From an uncultured Bacilli bacterium (GTDB lineage Bacteria; Bacillota_I; Bacilli_A; RF39; UBA660): a DNA stretch of 64,000 bases. This document shows positions 18,681-27,165 of the stretch, in pieces. The DNA lies in assembly GCA_934190785.1 (NCBI GenBank), contig CAKPTA010000001.1, positions 1 to 64,000 of the forward strand, read 5' to 3'. The first letter of the stretch is position 1; every line of letters starts with the position of its first letter. A model generated the notes under the pieces. It did no database searches. It was not told the DNA's origin and worked only from the letters and a program-made list of their open reading frames with translations. The position numbers and the translations under genes were made by a program.

Positions 18681-19253
18681 ATGAAAAATAATGATTTAGA
18701 ATTTCTTTTTAATATTCTTATGTCTGATGTACCTTCTTTATCAATTAAAAAGTATGAGGCTGATATTTTTGATTTAATACCTGAGTTAAAATTGTGTCAA
18801 GGTTTTAATCAAAATAATGATTGGCATATTTATGATGTTTATTCACATATTATTCATGTTGTAGATTTGGTATCTAGGAATTTACCATTACGTTTAGCTG
18901 CACTTTTTCATGATATTGGTAAACCTTATACATATACGGAAGATAAATTTAAAGTAGGACATTTTTATGGTCATTATAAAGAATCAAATAGAATTTTCTT
19001 ACTGTTTGCTAAAAAATATAATCTAGATGATAAATTAGTAAGTATAACATCTAAACTTATTTATTATCATGATGTAAATTTTGATTCATTAGAAGATAAT
19101 GAATTAAAAGAAATATTAAATGAATTTAGTAAAGAAGAATTATTACTTTTATTTGAATTAAAAAGAAGTGATTTGCTCGCACAAAATAGTAAGTATCATT
19201 ATTTACTTCATAGTTATGATGAAACTTTTAATAAACTTATGAAATTCTATTGA
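18681..19253 (+). CDS. HD-domain hydrolase (tRNA-nucleotidyltransferase HD-like)
   Basis: 190 residues. HD motifs: 'YSHIIHVVDLV' (metal His), 'LRLAALFHDIGKPYTYTED' (His-Asp), then 'GHFYGHYKES' and 'LIYYHD'. This arrangement resembles the HD domain that follows CCA-adding enzymes, here as a stand-alone protein without the nucleotidyltransferase part. A 2',3'-cyclic or phosphomonoester hydrolase role is possible but not shown. The stop is TGA, confirming that UGA terminates in this genome. It is the last intact gene before the mobile-element remnants. Confidence 0.8.
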   Translation: MKNNDLEFLFNILMSDVPSLSIKKYEADIFDLIPELKLCQGFNQNNDWHIYDVYSHIIHVVDLVSRNLPLRLAALFHDIGKPYTYTEDKFKVGHFYGHYKESNRIFLLFAKKYNLDDKLVSITSKLIYYHDVNFDSLEDNELKEILNEFSKEELLLLFELKRSDLLAQNSKYHYLLHSYDETFNKLMKFY

Positions 19254-19347
19254 TAATGCTATAAAAGTAGAACTATTTTTGAAGAAATGTATGAAATCAA
19301 AAACTCAAATTTAATTATATTGTTCAACAAATAAAAAGAGGTGTTTT

Positions 19348-19470
19348 GTGCAAAATTTAATTAATATTGAAGCTTTAGATAAAAATAATATAAACAGTAT
19401 TTTTTACTGAAGATTTTGATTTGTTATTAGAAGAAACCAAAAATAACGGAAGTGGTAATAATGAATAATG
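19348..19470 (+). pseudogene. Short frameshifted gene upstream of a membrane protein
   Basis: An AAGAGGTG SD precedes a GTG start at 19348. The frame runs 20 codons ('QNLINIEALDKNNINSIF') to a TGA. After one frame change at the TTTTTT run near 19399-19404 it continues as 'TEDFDLLLEETKNNGSGNNE' to a stop at about 19470, overlapping the start of the next gene. A one-base slip in the homopolymer explains the break. The family is unknown. Confidence 0.4.
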
Positions 19471-19895
19471 ATAAAATAACAAAAAGATATATAATACCAA
19501 ATTTTTTAACTATTTTAATACTAATAATTAATTTCATATTATGCTATTTTAATTTAGATAATTTAATTAATTCTAATGATACAGTTGGTAATTTGATTGG
19601 TGTATTTGGTTCTATAATATTACCTTATATAGTTATAGATATTATAATTCAATTTATAGTATTAATTTTAAATTTGATTAATAAACAAAGTAAACAATCG
19701 TTAAATATATTTTTATTAATTATTGAAGTCATATATTTTATTTTTACTAATTTTGCAGTTATACCTTTTATGCTTTTAAATTTATTGTTTTTCAATAAAC
19801 TATTAGCATATTCAGTTTTTCTGATTTTTGAATTTTTAAATGTATATATAATTGTGTTAATGATAAAAAATATAATTAAATGTAAAGAAGAATGA
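19461..19895 (+). CDS. Small multi-spanning membrane protein, unknown
   Basis: 144 residues, extremely hydrophobic, with about four transmembrane segments (roughly 13-30, 45-75, 83-108 and 112-138) and short Lys/Asn-rich ends. The ATG at 19461 has a GGAAGTGG SD. Codon usage is even more A+T-rich than in its neighbours. It lies between an intact chromosomal gene and broken recombinases, so it may be cargo of the decayed element. Not recognised. Confidence 0.55.
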   Translation: MNNDKITKRYIIPNFLTILILIINFILCYFNLDNLINSNDTVGNLIGVFGSIILPYIVIDIIIQFIVLILNLINKQSKQSLNIFLLIIEVIYFIFTNFAVIPFMLLNLLFFNKLLAYSVFLIFEFLNVYIIVLMIKNIIKCKEE

Positions 19896-19935
19896 ATTAT
19901 ATTATATTATATTATAATTAATGAAATATTAAAAA

Positions 19936-20388
19936 ATGAATGGTCAAAAGAAAAATTTAGTATTAGTAATCAAAAAAATAGTCTAATAGTATAACTAATC
20001 AAAGGCAAATTACAGATGCTTATTTAGAAGATTACAAAGAATATAAATTAGTTGATTATTATATAGATGATGAAGATTCTAGTACTAATTTTGATAGACC
20101 AAAGTTTCAAAGAATGTTAGAAGAAATAAAAAATAAGAAAATAGATGTAATACTTATAAAAGATTTGTCAAGATTTGGTAGAAATTATATTGAAACTGCT
20201 AATTTTGCAGAAATAGTATTTCTTACTATGGGAGTATCTGTAAAAATTATGAAATAGAGTCATTAGATTACTATGATAATGATTATGTTTTGTTAAAAAC
20301 TTTATTTAATGATATGTATGTAAAAGATATATCAAAAAAAGTAAGAAGTTCTTTAATTGTTAAGAAAGATAATGGAAGTAATAAATAA
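19936..20388 (+). pseudogene. Broken large serine recombinase (copy 1, N-terminal part)
   Basis: In shifting frames this reads as a resolvase/invertase N-terminal domain: 'NSITNQRQITDAYLEDY', 'IDDEDSSTNFDRPKFQRML', 'VILIKDLSRFGRNYIETANF', then 'YDNDYVLLKTLFNDMYVKDISKKVRSS'. The 'KDLSR.GRNY' block is diagnostic of serine recombinases. There are early stops in the first 17 codons, another near 20256, and the recombinase C-terminal domain is missing, so it is non-functional. Confidence 0.85.
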
Positions 20389-20531
20389 TGGATATACATC
20401 AAAAAAGAGAAATGAGAGCAGAAAAGAAAAATAATGATAGCCAAGAATTTTTTCAATGTTTCCATTTCGTGGTAAAGAACGACTTATGGAAAACTTTTAT
20501 ATGAAGCAATAAATGAGAAGGTAGTAATTAA

Positions 20532-20693
20532 AAAATTGGAGACAGATATACTAACCATATTTTTGAGAATATTAAACACATAGATGAATACGGAAATGAA
20601 TATTGGTATGCTATGGAACTTTCAAAAGTTTTAGAATATAAAGACTGGAGAAAATTCTTAAAGGTTTTAAACAAGGCAAAAGAAGCTTTGTAA
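20532..20693 (+). pseudogene. DinD-like (DNA-damage-inducible protein D) remnant
   Basis: A frame reading 'HIFENIKHIDEYGNEYWYA' followed by 'ELSKVLEYKDWRKFLKVLN' and 'KAKEAL' matches the N-terminus of DinD/BRO-N-like proteins found next to mobile elements. It has no start codon, has a stop upstream in frame, and ends at TAA after about 50 codons instead of continuing to the usual 270-300 residues. Confidence 0.75.
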
Positions 20694-20742
20694 AAATTAA
20701 TTAAAAATGAGTAAAATATGTTAAAAATTGCATAGGAATTAA

Positions 20743-21783
20743 GATGGTGATTATGAGATAATAATTCGTAATAATATAAAGAAAGATTTATCTAGACTTG
20801 GTAGGAACTATATTATGGCTGGTCATTATTTACAACACTATTTTCCAACTAAAAAAGTTAGATTTATTTCTATTAATGATGAGTATGATAGTTTAAAATA
20901 TAATAATATTATGGATAGACTAGATGTTCCATTAAAAAATATGATGTATGATCATATAGCTTATGATATGTCTAATAAAATTAAAAAATCTCTAAGGATA
21001 AGTAAAGAAAATGGAAATTTTGTAGGGGCTTCTGTGATATATGGTTATAAAAAAGATCCAAATGATACTCATAAATTAGTTATAGATAATGAAGCTGCAG
21101 ATGTTGTTAGAAAAATATTTCATATGTATTTGCTTGGTATGACTAAATCTGAAATAGCAGATGAATTAAATAAAAACGAAACATTAACACCTGCATTATA
21201 TAAAAAAAATAATGGTTTATGCTATACAAAACCTAAAAAAGATAATAAATGGAATTATGAAATAATAAATAGAATACTTAGAGATGAAAACTATACCGGC
21301 ACTTTAGTTCAAGGAAGACGAAGAAACGAAAGTTATATTACACATAAGGAAGTTAAGAATCCAGAAGAAGATTGGATAAAATATGAGAATCATCATGAGG
21401 CAATTATTGATAAGGTTAATTTTATAAAAGTTCAAGAAAGATTAAAGATTCAAAGAAGAAAAACTAATAAAAATGATATATTATCATGATACTTAAAATG
21501 TGTTGATTGTAATGGTGCCATGATGTTAGTTAAAGGTAAAAAGAACGAATACTATTATTGTAGAAATAGCATAAGTAAAAAGATTTGTACAAAGCATACT
21601 TTTAGAAAAGAGAATTTACTTGAAGAAGTATTAAATCAAATAAATTTAAAGAAATTAGATGACCAAAAAATCAAAGAATTAAGTAGGGAAGTTGTCATCA
21701 AATATCTTGACTCTGTTATTGTTTATGAAGATAATAAATTAGAAGTAATTATGAAATATGATATAGAACTAATGAAAAATTAA
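20743..21783 (+). pseudogene. Broken large serine recombinase (copy 2)
   Basis: It starts inside the resolvase domain ('KKDLSRLGRNYIMAGHYLQ'), so the catalytic serine region is lost. It then keeps the recombinase domain ('GNFVGASVIYGYKKDP', 'ADVVRKIFHMYLLGMTKSEIA', 'IINRILRDENYTG') and the zinc ribbon ('CVDCNGAMML', 'YYCRN', 'KKIC'). An in-frame TGA at 21487-21489 interrupts it right before the zinc ribbon, at a position where relatives often have Gly. The pieces on either side are otherwise well conserved, so inactivation looks recent. Confidence 0.88.
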
Positions 21784-21809
21784 AGTTAATAATATTGAAG
21801 GAGGAACTT

Positions 21810-22106
21810 ATGAAAGTAGTAACAATATGTGGTAGTATGAAATTTAAAGATAAAATGATGGAAGTTGCTAGAGATTTAGAAATTAAAAATAAATATGTAG
21901 TTATTCAATGTGTTTATAGTAATGATAAATTTAATTAAGAAGAACAAGTTTTATTAGCAGATTTGCATTATAAAAAAATTGATATAAGTGATGCAATATA
22001 TGTAGTTAATGTTGATGGTTATATAGGTACATCAACCAAAAAAGAAATAGAATATGCAAAATCATTAAATAAAGAAATTTTTTCTTTAGAACCTCTAAAC
22101 TATTAA
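21810..22106 (+). pseudogene. Nucleoside deoxyribosyltransferase-like gene with in-frame stop
   Basis: An AGGAGG SD precedes an ATG. 'MKVVTICGSMKFKDKMMEVA' begins it, and 'LLADLHYKKIDISDAIYVVNVDGYIGTSTKKEIEYA' later matches the DUF4406/nucleoside 2-deoxyribosyltransferase-like fold common on mobile elements. A TAA at 21936-21938 interrupts an otherwise continuous 98-codon frame, so the gene is probably dead unless the stop is bypassed. Confidence 0.75.
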
Positions 22107-22113
22107 AATTAAA

Positions 22114-22149
22114 ATAGATTTTGAGCTAATTCAAAAATCTAATTTTTTT
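22114..22149 (+). terminator. Intrinsic terminator at the end of the mobile remnant
   Basis: An AGATTTT/AAAATCT stem (imperfect GAG/TTC extension) is followed by TTTTTTT. Confidence 0.75.
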
Positions 22150-22153
22150 ATGA

Positions 22154-22159
22154 TATAAT
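22154..22159 (+). promoter_or_regulatory. -10 element (TATAAT) for rbgA
   Basis: A consensus TATAAT 32 bp before the ATG at 22191. The preceding T-rich terminator leaves only a weak -35. Confidence 0.6.
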
Positions 22160-22190
22160 AATAAAGAAATGAAAAAAGGAAGTGACTAAA

Positions 22191-23081
22191 ATGAATGAAA
22201 ATCAAGATAAGGTGTTTAGTAAAACAAATATCAACTGGTATCCGGGGCATATGGCTAAAACAAAAAGACTTATTAAGGAAACCATTCATTTAATTGATAT
22301 TGTGTATGAAATTGTTGATGCTAGAATTCCATATTCATCGAAGATTGTTGATATTGATGAATATATTAAAGATAAACCAAAAATTATGATTTTTTCTAAA
22401 TACGATTTATGTGATATAAATGAAACGAAGAAATGGATTAAATATTATCAAAATAAGGGTTATACTGTAATTCCTCTTGATAACATTCATAATCCAAATG
22501 TACAAGCTATAATTAATGAAACTGAAAAAATAATGGATAATAACATTAAACAAAGGACAGACAAAGGTATGAATAAAAGAAAAATTCGTGCTTTAGTTGT
22601 TGGTATTCCTAATGTTGGTAAATCAACTTTAATTAATCGTTTTGCAGGAAGAAAGGCTCTTGATGTTGGAAATAAACCTGGTGTTACAAAAGATTTACGA
22701 TGGATTCGTATCAATGATAAAATTGAACTTTTGGATAGTCCAGGTATGTTATATCCTAAGTTTACAAGTGAGAGTGTTGCTCTTAATTTAGCAAGCCTTA
22801 CTGCTATTAAAGAGGAAATACTTCCTTTAGATAAAGTCGTTCAGTATATTTTAGATATGCTTTATAAGTATTATCCTGATATTTTAGAAAATCGGTATGG
22901 TATAAGTGAGTTATCAGATTCTATATATGAAAATATAGATATTATTGGTAAAAAAAGAGGGTGCCTTGTAAGGGGTGGATTTGTAGATGAAGAGAAGGTT
23001 TATTCTATTATTATGAATGATATAAAAGATGGTCATATTAAAAATATTACTTTTGATAGAATAGATGAAATTAATAATTAG
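22191..23081 (+). CDS. rbgA: Ribosome biogenesis GTPase RbgA (YlqF)
   Basis: 296 residues. It is a circularly permuted GTPase needed for late 50S assembly. The order G4-G1-G3 is visible: 'SKYDL' (about 69-73) precedes the P-loop 'GIPNVGKST' (about 138-146) and 'DSPG' (about 182-185). The N-terminal 'INWYPGHMAKTKR' block is the family signature. The start is the ATG at 22191 after AAAAGGAAGTG; the in-frame GTG at 22182 lies within that SD. The gene sits 12 bp before mrnC and probably leads the ribosome/RNA-processing operon. Confidence 0.95.
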   Translation: MNENQDKVFSKTNINWYPGHMAKTKRLIKETIHLIDIVYEIVDARIPYSSKIVDIDEYIKDKPKIMIFSKYDLCDINETKKWIKYYQNKGYTVIPLDNIHNPNVQAIINETEKIMDNNIKQRTDKGMNKRKIRALVVGIPNVGKSTLINRFAGRKALDVGNKPGVTKDLRWIRINDKIELLDSPGMLYPKFTSESVALNLASLTAIKEEILPLDKVVQYILDMLYKYYPDILENRYGISELSDSIYENIDIIGKKRGCLVRGGFVDEEKVYSIIMNDIKDGHIKNITFDRIDEINN

Positions 23082-23093
23082 TAGGGGTGTTTT

Positions 23094-23471
23094 ATGGATG
23101 ATACACTTTGTATAAATTCACTTGCTTTAGCTTATTTAGGTGATAGCATTTATGAATTTTATGTAAGAAAATCTTTAATAAGAAAAGGTATTTTAAAAGT
23201 AAATGAATTACAAAAAAATGCAATTTTATATGTAAGTGCTAAAAATCAATCAATTTACTTGGAAAAATTAATTAATGAAAATTTCTTTAGTGATGAAGAA
23301 GTTCTAATTATTAAAAGAGCTAGAAATCATAAAAGTCATTCTAGTAAAACAACGGATATTAGAACTTATAAAAATTCAACTGGTTTAGAGGCTGTTATTG
23401 GCTATTTATATTTAGAAAATAATATAGCTAGAATTGATGAAATAATGAAGGAAATAATAGGTGATATTTAA
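23094..23471 (+). CDS. mrnC: Mini-ribonuclease III
   Basis: 125 residues, a stand-alone RNase III catalytic domain without the dsRNA-binding domain. It matures 23S rRNA ends in Firmicutes. The catalytic block 'ALAYLGDSIYEFYVR' (residues 12-26), 'AKNQSIYLEKL' and the C-terminal 'STGLEAVIGYLYLE' with its acidic metal ligands are all present. Its stop overlaps the rlmB start by one base, as in translationally coupled pairs; the mrnC-rlmB pair is the standard Bacillus order. Confidence 0.95.
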   Translation: MDDTLCINSLALAYLGDSIYEFYVRKSLIRKGILKVNELQKNAILYVSAKNQSIYLEKLINENFFSDEEVLIIKRARNHKSHSSKTTDIRTYKNSTGLEAVIGYLYLENNIARIDEIMKEIIGDI

Positions 23472-24166
23472 TGTATATATATGGTAAAAATGTTGTCGAA
23501 GAAGCAATTTTAAAAAAAGAAAAAATAACAAAAGCTATAATTTATGAAAAATTTAATGATAAAAATTTAATTTCTGCTTTACAGAAATTGAATATTCCAA
23601 TTCGTTATGCTCCAAAATTTGAATTAGATAAACTTGTAAATGGAATGCATCAAGGTATAATTGTAAGTGTCCCTGATTATGAGTATGCTAGCATAGATGA
23701 TTTTATACATGAAGATAATGCACTTGTTGTTATTTTAGATCACCTAGAAGATCCACATAATCTTGGAGCTATTATTCGTACATGTGAGGCTGCAGGAGTA
23801 TCTGGGATAATTATACCAAAGGATCGATCTGTTTTAGTTAATGCTACTGTAATAAAAGTTAGTACTGGTGCTACTAGTAATATGAAAATAGCTCGTGTTA
23901 CTAATATTGTTAAAACCATTGAAGAAATGAAAAAAGATGGATTTTGGATTGTTGGAAGCGATATGAATGGAACTAGTTATGATGAGATTGATTACCGTGG
24001 TAAAACTGCTATAGTTATTGGAAATGAAGGCTCTGGGATGAGTAGATTAGTTCGTGAATCTTGTGACTTTATTGCTAGTATTCCAATGATAGGGACAACT
24101 AATAGCTTGAATGCCAGTGTTGCAACTGGAATTCTAATTTATGAAGCTTTGCGTAAAAGAAAGTAG
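23471..24166 (+). CDS. rlmB: 23S rRNA 2'-O-methyltransferase RlmB (SpoU/TrmH family)
   Basis: 231 residues. SpoU-family knot motifs: 'DHLEDPHNLGAIIRTCEAAGV' (motif 1), 'IVIGNEGSGMSRLVRESCD' (motif 2) and 'IPMIGTTNSLNASVATGI' (motif 3). The N-terminal substrate-binding part starts 'YGKNVVEEAI'. Family members methylate the 2'-OH of a 23S rRNA guanosine (G2251 in E. coli). It overlaps mrnC by 1 bp and is followed 6 bp later by the sigma factor. Confidence 0.93.
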   Translation: MYIYGKNVVEEAILKKEKITKAIIYEKFNDKNLISALQKLNIPIRYAPKFELDKLVNGMHQGIIVSVPDYEYASIDDFIHEDNALVVILDHLEDPHNLGAIIRTCEAAGVSGIIIPKDRSVLVNATVIKVSTGATSNMKIARVTNIVKTIEEMKKDGFWIVGSDMNGTSYDEIDYRGKTAIVIGNEGSGMSRLVRESCDFIASIPMIGTTNSLNASVATGILIYEALRKRK

Positions 24167-24172
24167 GTAGAT

Positions 24173-24787
24173 ATGAATTATAGTGACTACAATGACTATG
24201 AATTACTTAGTTATGTTCAGGAAAATAATGAAGAAGCTGTAGAGGTATTATATAAAAAATATGAACCATTAATATCTTCAATCGCACATAAAATGTATAG
24301 GTATACTCCTAAATGTGGTATAGATGTAAATGATTTAAAACAGGAAGGTCGTCTTGGGTTATCAAAAGCTATTTTAGAGTATAAAGATTCTATGAATACA
24401 ACTTTTTATACTTTTGCTAAGACTTGTATTGAAAGAAAAATAATTACAGCTGTAATTGCAACAAGGAGATTGAAACATAAGTTTTTAAATGAGTCGCTAT
24501 CTTTAAACATTGAATCTGATGGTAAATCTATTTCATTAGATGAGTTTTTAGGTGATAATGGAAGTAATCCAGAATATGTACTTTTGGATGTTGAAAATTA
24601 TAATTATATCTTAGACAAAATATCTGAGGAATTAACAGTACTTGAGAAGCAAGTCTTTAGTCTTCGAATTAGCGGCCTTAGTTATAAAGAAATTGCTGAT
24701 ATTTTATCTTATAAAGAAAAAGTTATTGATAATTGTTTACAGAGAATAAAAGCAAAAGCTAAAAAAGTTTTGAAAAATATGGAATGA
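24173..24787 (+). CDS. sigH: SigH-like RNA polymerase sigma-70 family factor
   Basis: 204 residues. Region 2 is at about 25-95 ('YEPLISSIAHKMYRY', 'DLKQEGRLGLSKAI', 'FYTFAKTCIERKI') and region 4 at the C-terminus ('LTVLEKQVFSLRISGLSYKEIADIL'). Gene order mrnC-rlmB-sigH-secE is that of Bacillus sigH (sigma-30), which drives early stationary-phase and sporulation genes. The order and the SigH-type 'DLKQEG' box support the name. The gene ends with TGA and a terminator. Confidence 0.85.
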   Translation: MNYSDYNDYELLSYVQENNEEAVEVLYKKYEPLISSIAHKMYRYTPKCGIDVNDLKQEGRLGLSKAILEYKDSMNTTFYTFAKTCIERKIITAVIATRRLKHKFLNESLSLNIESDGKSISLDEFLGDNGSNPEYVLLDVENYNYILDKISEELTVLEKQVFSLRISGLSYKEIADILSYKEKVIDNCLQRIKAKAKKVLKNME

Positions 24788-24800
24788 TAAATTTTATTTA

Positions 24801-24838
24801 AAAAAGTAAAAAAAGATGTACATTTTACTTTTTTTTTG
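24801..24838 (+). terminator. Intrinsic terminator after sigH
   Basis: An AAAAAGTAAAA/TTTTACTTTTT stem with a T-run. It separates the sigH operon from the coiled-coil pair. Confidence 0.8.
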
Positions 24839-24908
24839 TTATACTAATTGTGATATTAGTAATATAGGGGACTAATGATTATACAAAAGAATAAAAGGAG
24901 ATGTTTTT

Positions 24909-25931
24909 ATGGCGGAAAAAAAAGATAATGCAGTAGAAGAGATTGAAAGTAAAATTACTGATGAAGAAAATATAGAACCTATTGAAATGGATGATGATTT
25001 TTATTATCCTGAAATTGATACTTTAGATGACGAAATTAATGCACATAGTGATAAGGATATTAAGGTACCAGATATAAAGCTTGATGAATCTTTAGGTCTT
25101 GGTGATGATATAAAAGAACCACTTGTTTTTAATGCACCAATAGAAAATGAAAAAATGATTTCTTCTTCAAATACTTCTTCAGCAAATAATTCTGATTTTG
25201 ATACTTTGTTTGACAATTTATACAATGATGTTGCAGGAGCAAATAAATTTATATCTAATTTAATTGAGCAAAAGAAAAGTGTTACTGATAATGCAGCAAA
25301 TCTTGAAGAAGATAGAGATAAATTAGAAAAAGAAAAAGCTGAATTTGAACGCTATGTTGAAAGTCAAAAACAAAGTATTGAACTTGCTAAAGCTCAATGT
25401 GACGAGTATGTTCGTACACAAAAGGCAAGAATTCAGAATGAAGAAGCCCAATTTAATGCTGACCAAGAAGCAGCACGAGCTGAGTTAGATCTTAATGATG
25501 CCTCTGTTAAAGCAGCTTCTGAAAAATTAGATTCTGAAAAAACACAATTTTATGTTTATAAAGAGCTAGAAGAAAAGAGACTTGAAGCAGAAAAAGAAAA
25601 AGTAGAAAGTGATAGAAAAAAATTAGATGCTGATATAAAGCAATTTAATAATGAACAAGATGTTGCATTAACGAAATTAAAATCAGAGCAAGAAGAACTT
25701 CAAAATGAAAAAGATCAATTCGAAAAATCTAAAAATATTGATTTAGAAAAAATAAAAAATGCACAATTAGAAATTGTAAGTCAAAGAGAACAATTTGAAA
25801 AGTTTAAAGATATAGAAGAGAAAAAGCTTGAACTTGAAAGTAAAAACTTGTCACAAAGTGTAGCACGTTTTAGAGAACTTGTTTCACAATTTAATTCTGG
25901 ATTCCAACAATTACCTGAAGATAAACGTTAG
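24909..25931 (+). CDS. Coiled-coil protein A (paralogue of the next gene)
   Basis: 340 residues, unknown. Residues 1-75 are acidic and disordered. A short ordered part ('FDTLFDNLYNDVAGANKFISNLIEQKK', about 97-123) follows, then about 200 residues of uninterrupted Glu/Lys/Gln-rich heptads. The end, 'VARFRELVSQFNSGFQQLP', is short and hydrophobic. There is no signal peptide or membrane span, so it is probably cytosolic and filament-forming. An extended -10-like TGTTATACT near 24838 and an AAAGGAG SD drive it. It is 14 bp from its paralogue. Confidence 0.75.
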   Translation: MAEKKDNAVEEIESKITDEENIEPIEMDDDFYYPEIDTLDDEINAHSDKDIKVPDIKLDESLGLGDDIKEPLVFNAPIENEKMISSSNTSSANNSDFDTLFDNLYNDVAGANKFISNLIEQKKSVTDNAANLEEDRDKLEKEKAEFERYVESQKQSIELAKAQCDEYVRTQKARIQNEEAQFNADQEAARAELDLNDASVKAASEKLDSEKTQFYVYKELEEKRLEAEKEKVESDRKKLDADIKQFNNEQDVALTKLKSEQEELQNEKDQFEKSKNIDLEKIKNAQLEIVSQREQFEKFKDIEEKKLELESKNLSQSVARFRELVSQFNSGFQQLPEDKR

Positions 25932-25945
25932 TAGAGGTATAAGTA

Positions 25946-26863
25946 ATGAATGAGAATAAGGTTAGGGATAATGAGTCTTTAGATATTAAATTTAAAGATA
26001 AGAAAAAGGACAAAAAAAATAAACCAAAAGACGGAAGCTTTGATTTACTTTCAAGTGCTGGTGATGATTATTTAAATAAATTGTCAGGTGAAAACGAGGC
26101 TATCAAGGAAAGTGAAGAAAAAGATGCAGATACATTACTTGATACGCATGAATTTGATCTTTCAATTGATTTAAATAATTCTGATGCAGCTACTTTAGAC
26201 TCTAATGATGAAAAAAATACTTCTACAATTGAAACAAAAGTAGTTAATGATGACTCTAGAAAACTAAGTGATGAAAAAAATAGTAGTTCAGAAAAAAAAG
26301 ATACTAAGGATTTAAATAGCATTTTTGAAATAGTTAATAACAACGTAAAAGAAGCTACTAATTTATTCAATAAAAATATTGAAATGAAAAGAAAAATTGA
26401 AGAACAACTTGATGCTCTTAGAAAAGATAAAGAAGAACATGAAGCTAAAAAGAATGCTGATTATCAAAAAATTAAAACTTATAAACAAGAAGTATATGAT
26501 AAATTAAAAGCAAAAAAAGAAGAAGTTGAAAGTGAAATTGCTTCTTTAAAAGAAACACAAATAAAAATTATTAACGAAAAAAACAAGTTTGAAAAATATA
26601 AAAGAGAAGAGCTTACTAGATTAAAAGAACAGGAAGCAAAGAATCAAATTATATTGGAGGAAGAAAAGGCAAAACTTGAAGAAGAAAAAAATAAATTGAA
26701 AGTAGAAAAAAATTCATTAGAGGAAGCTAAACATTCTTTAGAGCTTGATAGAATTAAATATGAAAATGATAAAAATGAACTTGCCAATAATTTGATGAAA
26801 TTTAATGAATTGGTTGGAGATTTTACCGTTGGAATTGATAGATTCAATTTAGATGATAATTAA
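25946..26863 (+). CDS. Coiled-coil protein B (paralogue of the preceding gene)
   Basis: 305 residues with the same architecture as the gene before it: a charged disordered N-terminus (1-110), a short segment 'DLNSIFEIVNNNVKEATNLFNKNIEMK' that aligns with the ordered patch of protein A, about 140 residues of coiled coil, and the tail 'MKFNELVGDFTVGIDRFN', which matches 'RFRELVSQFNSGFQQL' in A. The shared tail suggests a common binding partner. The pair is inserted between sigH and secE, where Bacillus carries rpmG. Function unknown. Confidence 0.75.
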   Translation: MNENKVRDNESLDIKFKDKKKDKKNKPKDGSFDLLSSAGDDYLNKLSGENEAIKESEEKDADTLLDTHEFDLSIDLNNSDAATLDSNDEKNTSTIETKVVNDDSRKLSDEKNSSSEKKDTKDLNSIFEIVNNNVKEATNLFNKNIEMKRKIEEQLDALRKDKEEHEAKKNADYQKIKTYKQEVYDKLKAKKEEVESEIASLKETQIKIINEKNKFEKYKREELTRLKEQEAKNQIILEEEKAKLEEEKNKLKVEKNSLEEAKHSLELDRIKYENDKNELANNLMKFNELVGDFTVGIDRFNLDDN

Positions 26864-26886
26864 GAGATTTTAAATCTCTTTTTTTG
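26864..26886 (+). terminator. Intrinsic terminator after the coiled-coil pair
   Basis: A GAGATTT/AAATCTC stem with a tiny TT/AA loop and a T-run of seven. Confidence 0.85.
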
Positions 26887-26910
26887 TATATATTTTAGTT
26901 GTAAATATGA

Positions 26911-26939
26911 TTGACGAAACATAAAATGTATGGTATTAT
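26911..26939 (+). promoter_or_regulatory. Sigma-A promoter of secE-nusG
   Basis: TTGACG (26911), 17 bp, TATTAT (26934). The secE start is 55 bp downstream. Confidence 0.85.
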
Positions 26940-26993
26940 TTACTTAGACACGTAAGTGTTTTTTATTTGGAAATTTTGAAAGTTGGTGGAGAG

Positions 26994-27164
26994 ATGAAAA
27001 ATTTTTTAATTGATGTCAAAAATGAATTAAAAAAAGTCAGATGGCTTAATAAAAAAGAAATGACTAAATACTCTATCGCTACAGTTGCATTTATTCTAAT
27101 TTTTTCTATATTTTTTGGAGGACTTGATTTAATTCTTGCAGGAATTAAATCAATTATTAAATAG
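26994..27164 (+). CDS. secE: Preprotein translocase subunit SecE
   Basis: 56 residues, the short Gram-positive form. An amphipathic N-terminal helix ('FLIDVKNELKKVRWLNKKEM') is followed by one membrane span ('ATVAFILIFSIFFGGLDLILAGI'). The 'EL.KV.W' pattern is the SecE signature. The start is the ATG at 26994 after GGTGGAGAG; the earlier in-frame TTG has no SD. nusG begins one base after its stop, so the two are translationally coupled. SecE clamps SecY in the membrane. Confidence 0.92.
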   Translation: MKNFLIDVKNELKKVRWLNKKEMTKYSIATVAFILIFSIFFGGLDLILAGIKSIIK

Positions 27165-27165
27165 T

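Noticed and set aside
20815..21489. Intact recombinase starting at 20815
   Set aside because: The open frame starts after the resolvase 'LSRLGRNY' block, so the catalytic serine region is missing, and it ends at TGA before the zinc ribbon.
21487..21489. UGA recoded as Gly or Trp
   Set aside because: Intact genes end with UGA (for example at 19251-19253, 24785-24787 and 62797-62799), Trp is TGG throughout, and no conserved frame needs UGA elsewhere in the window.
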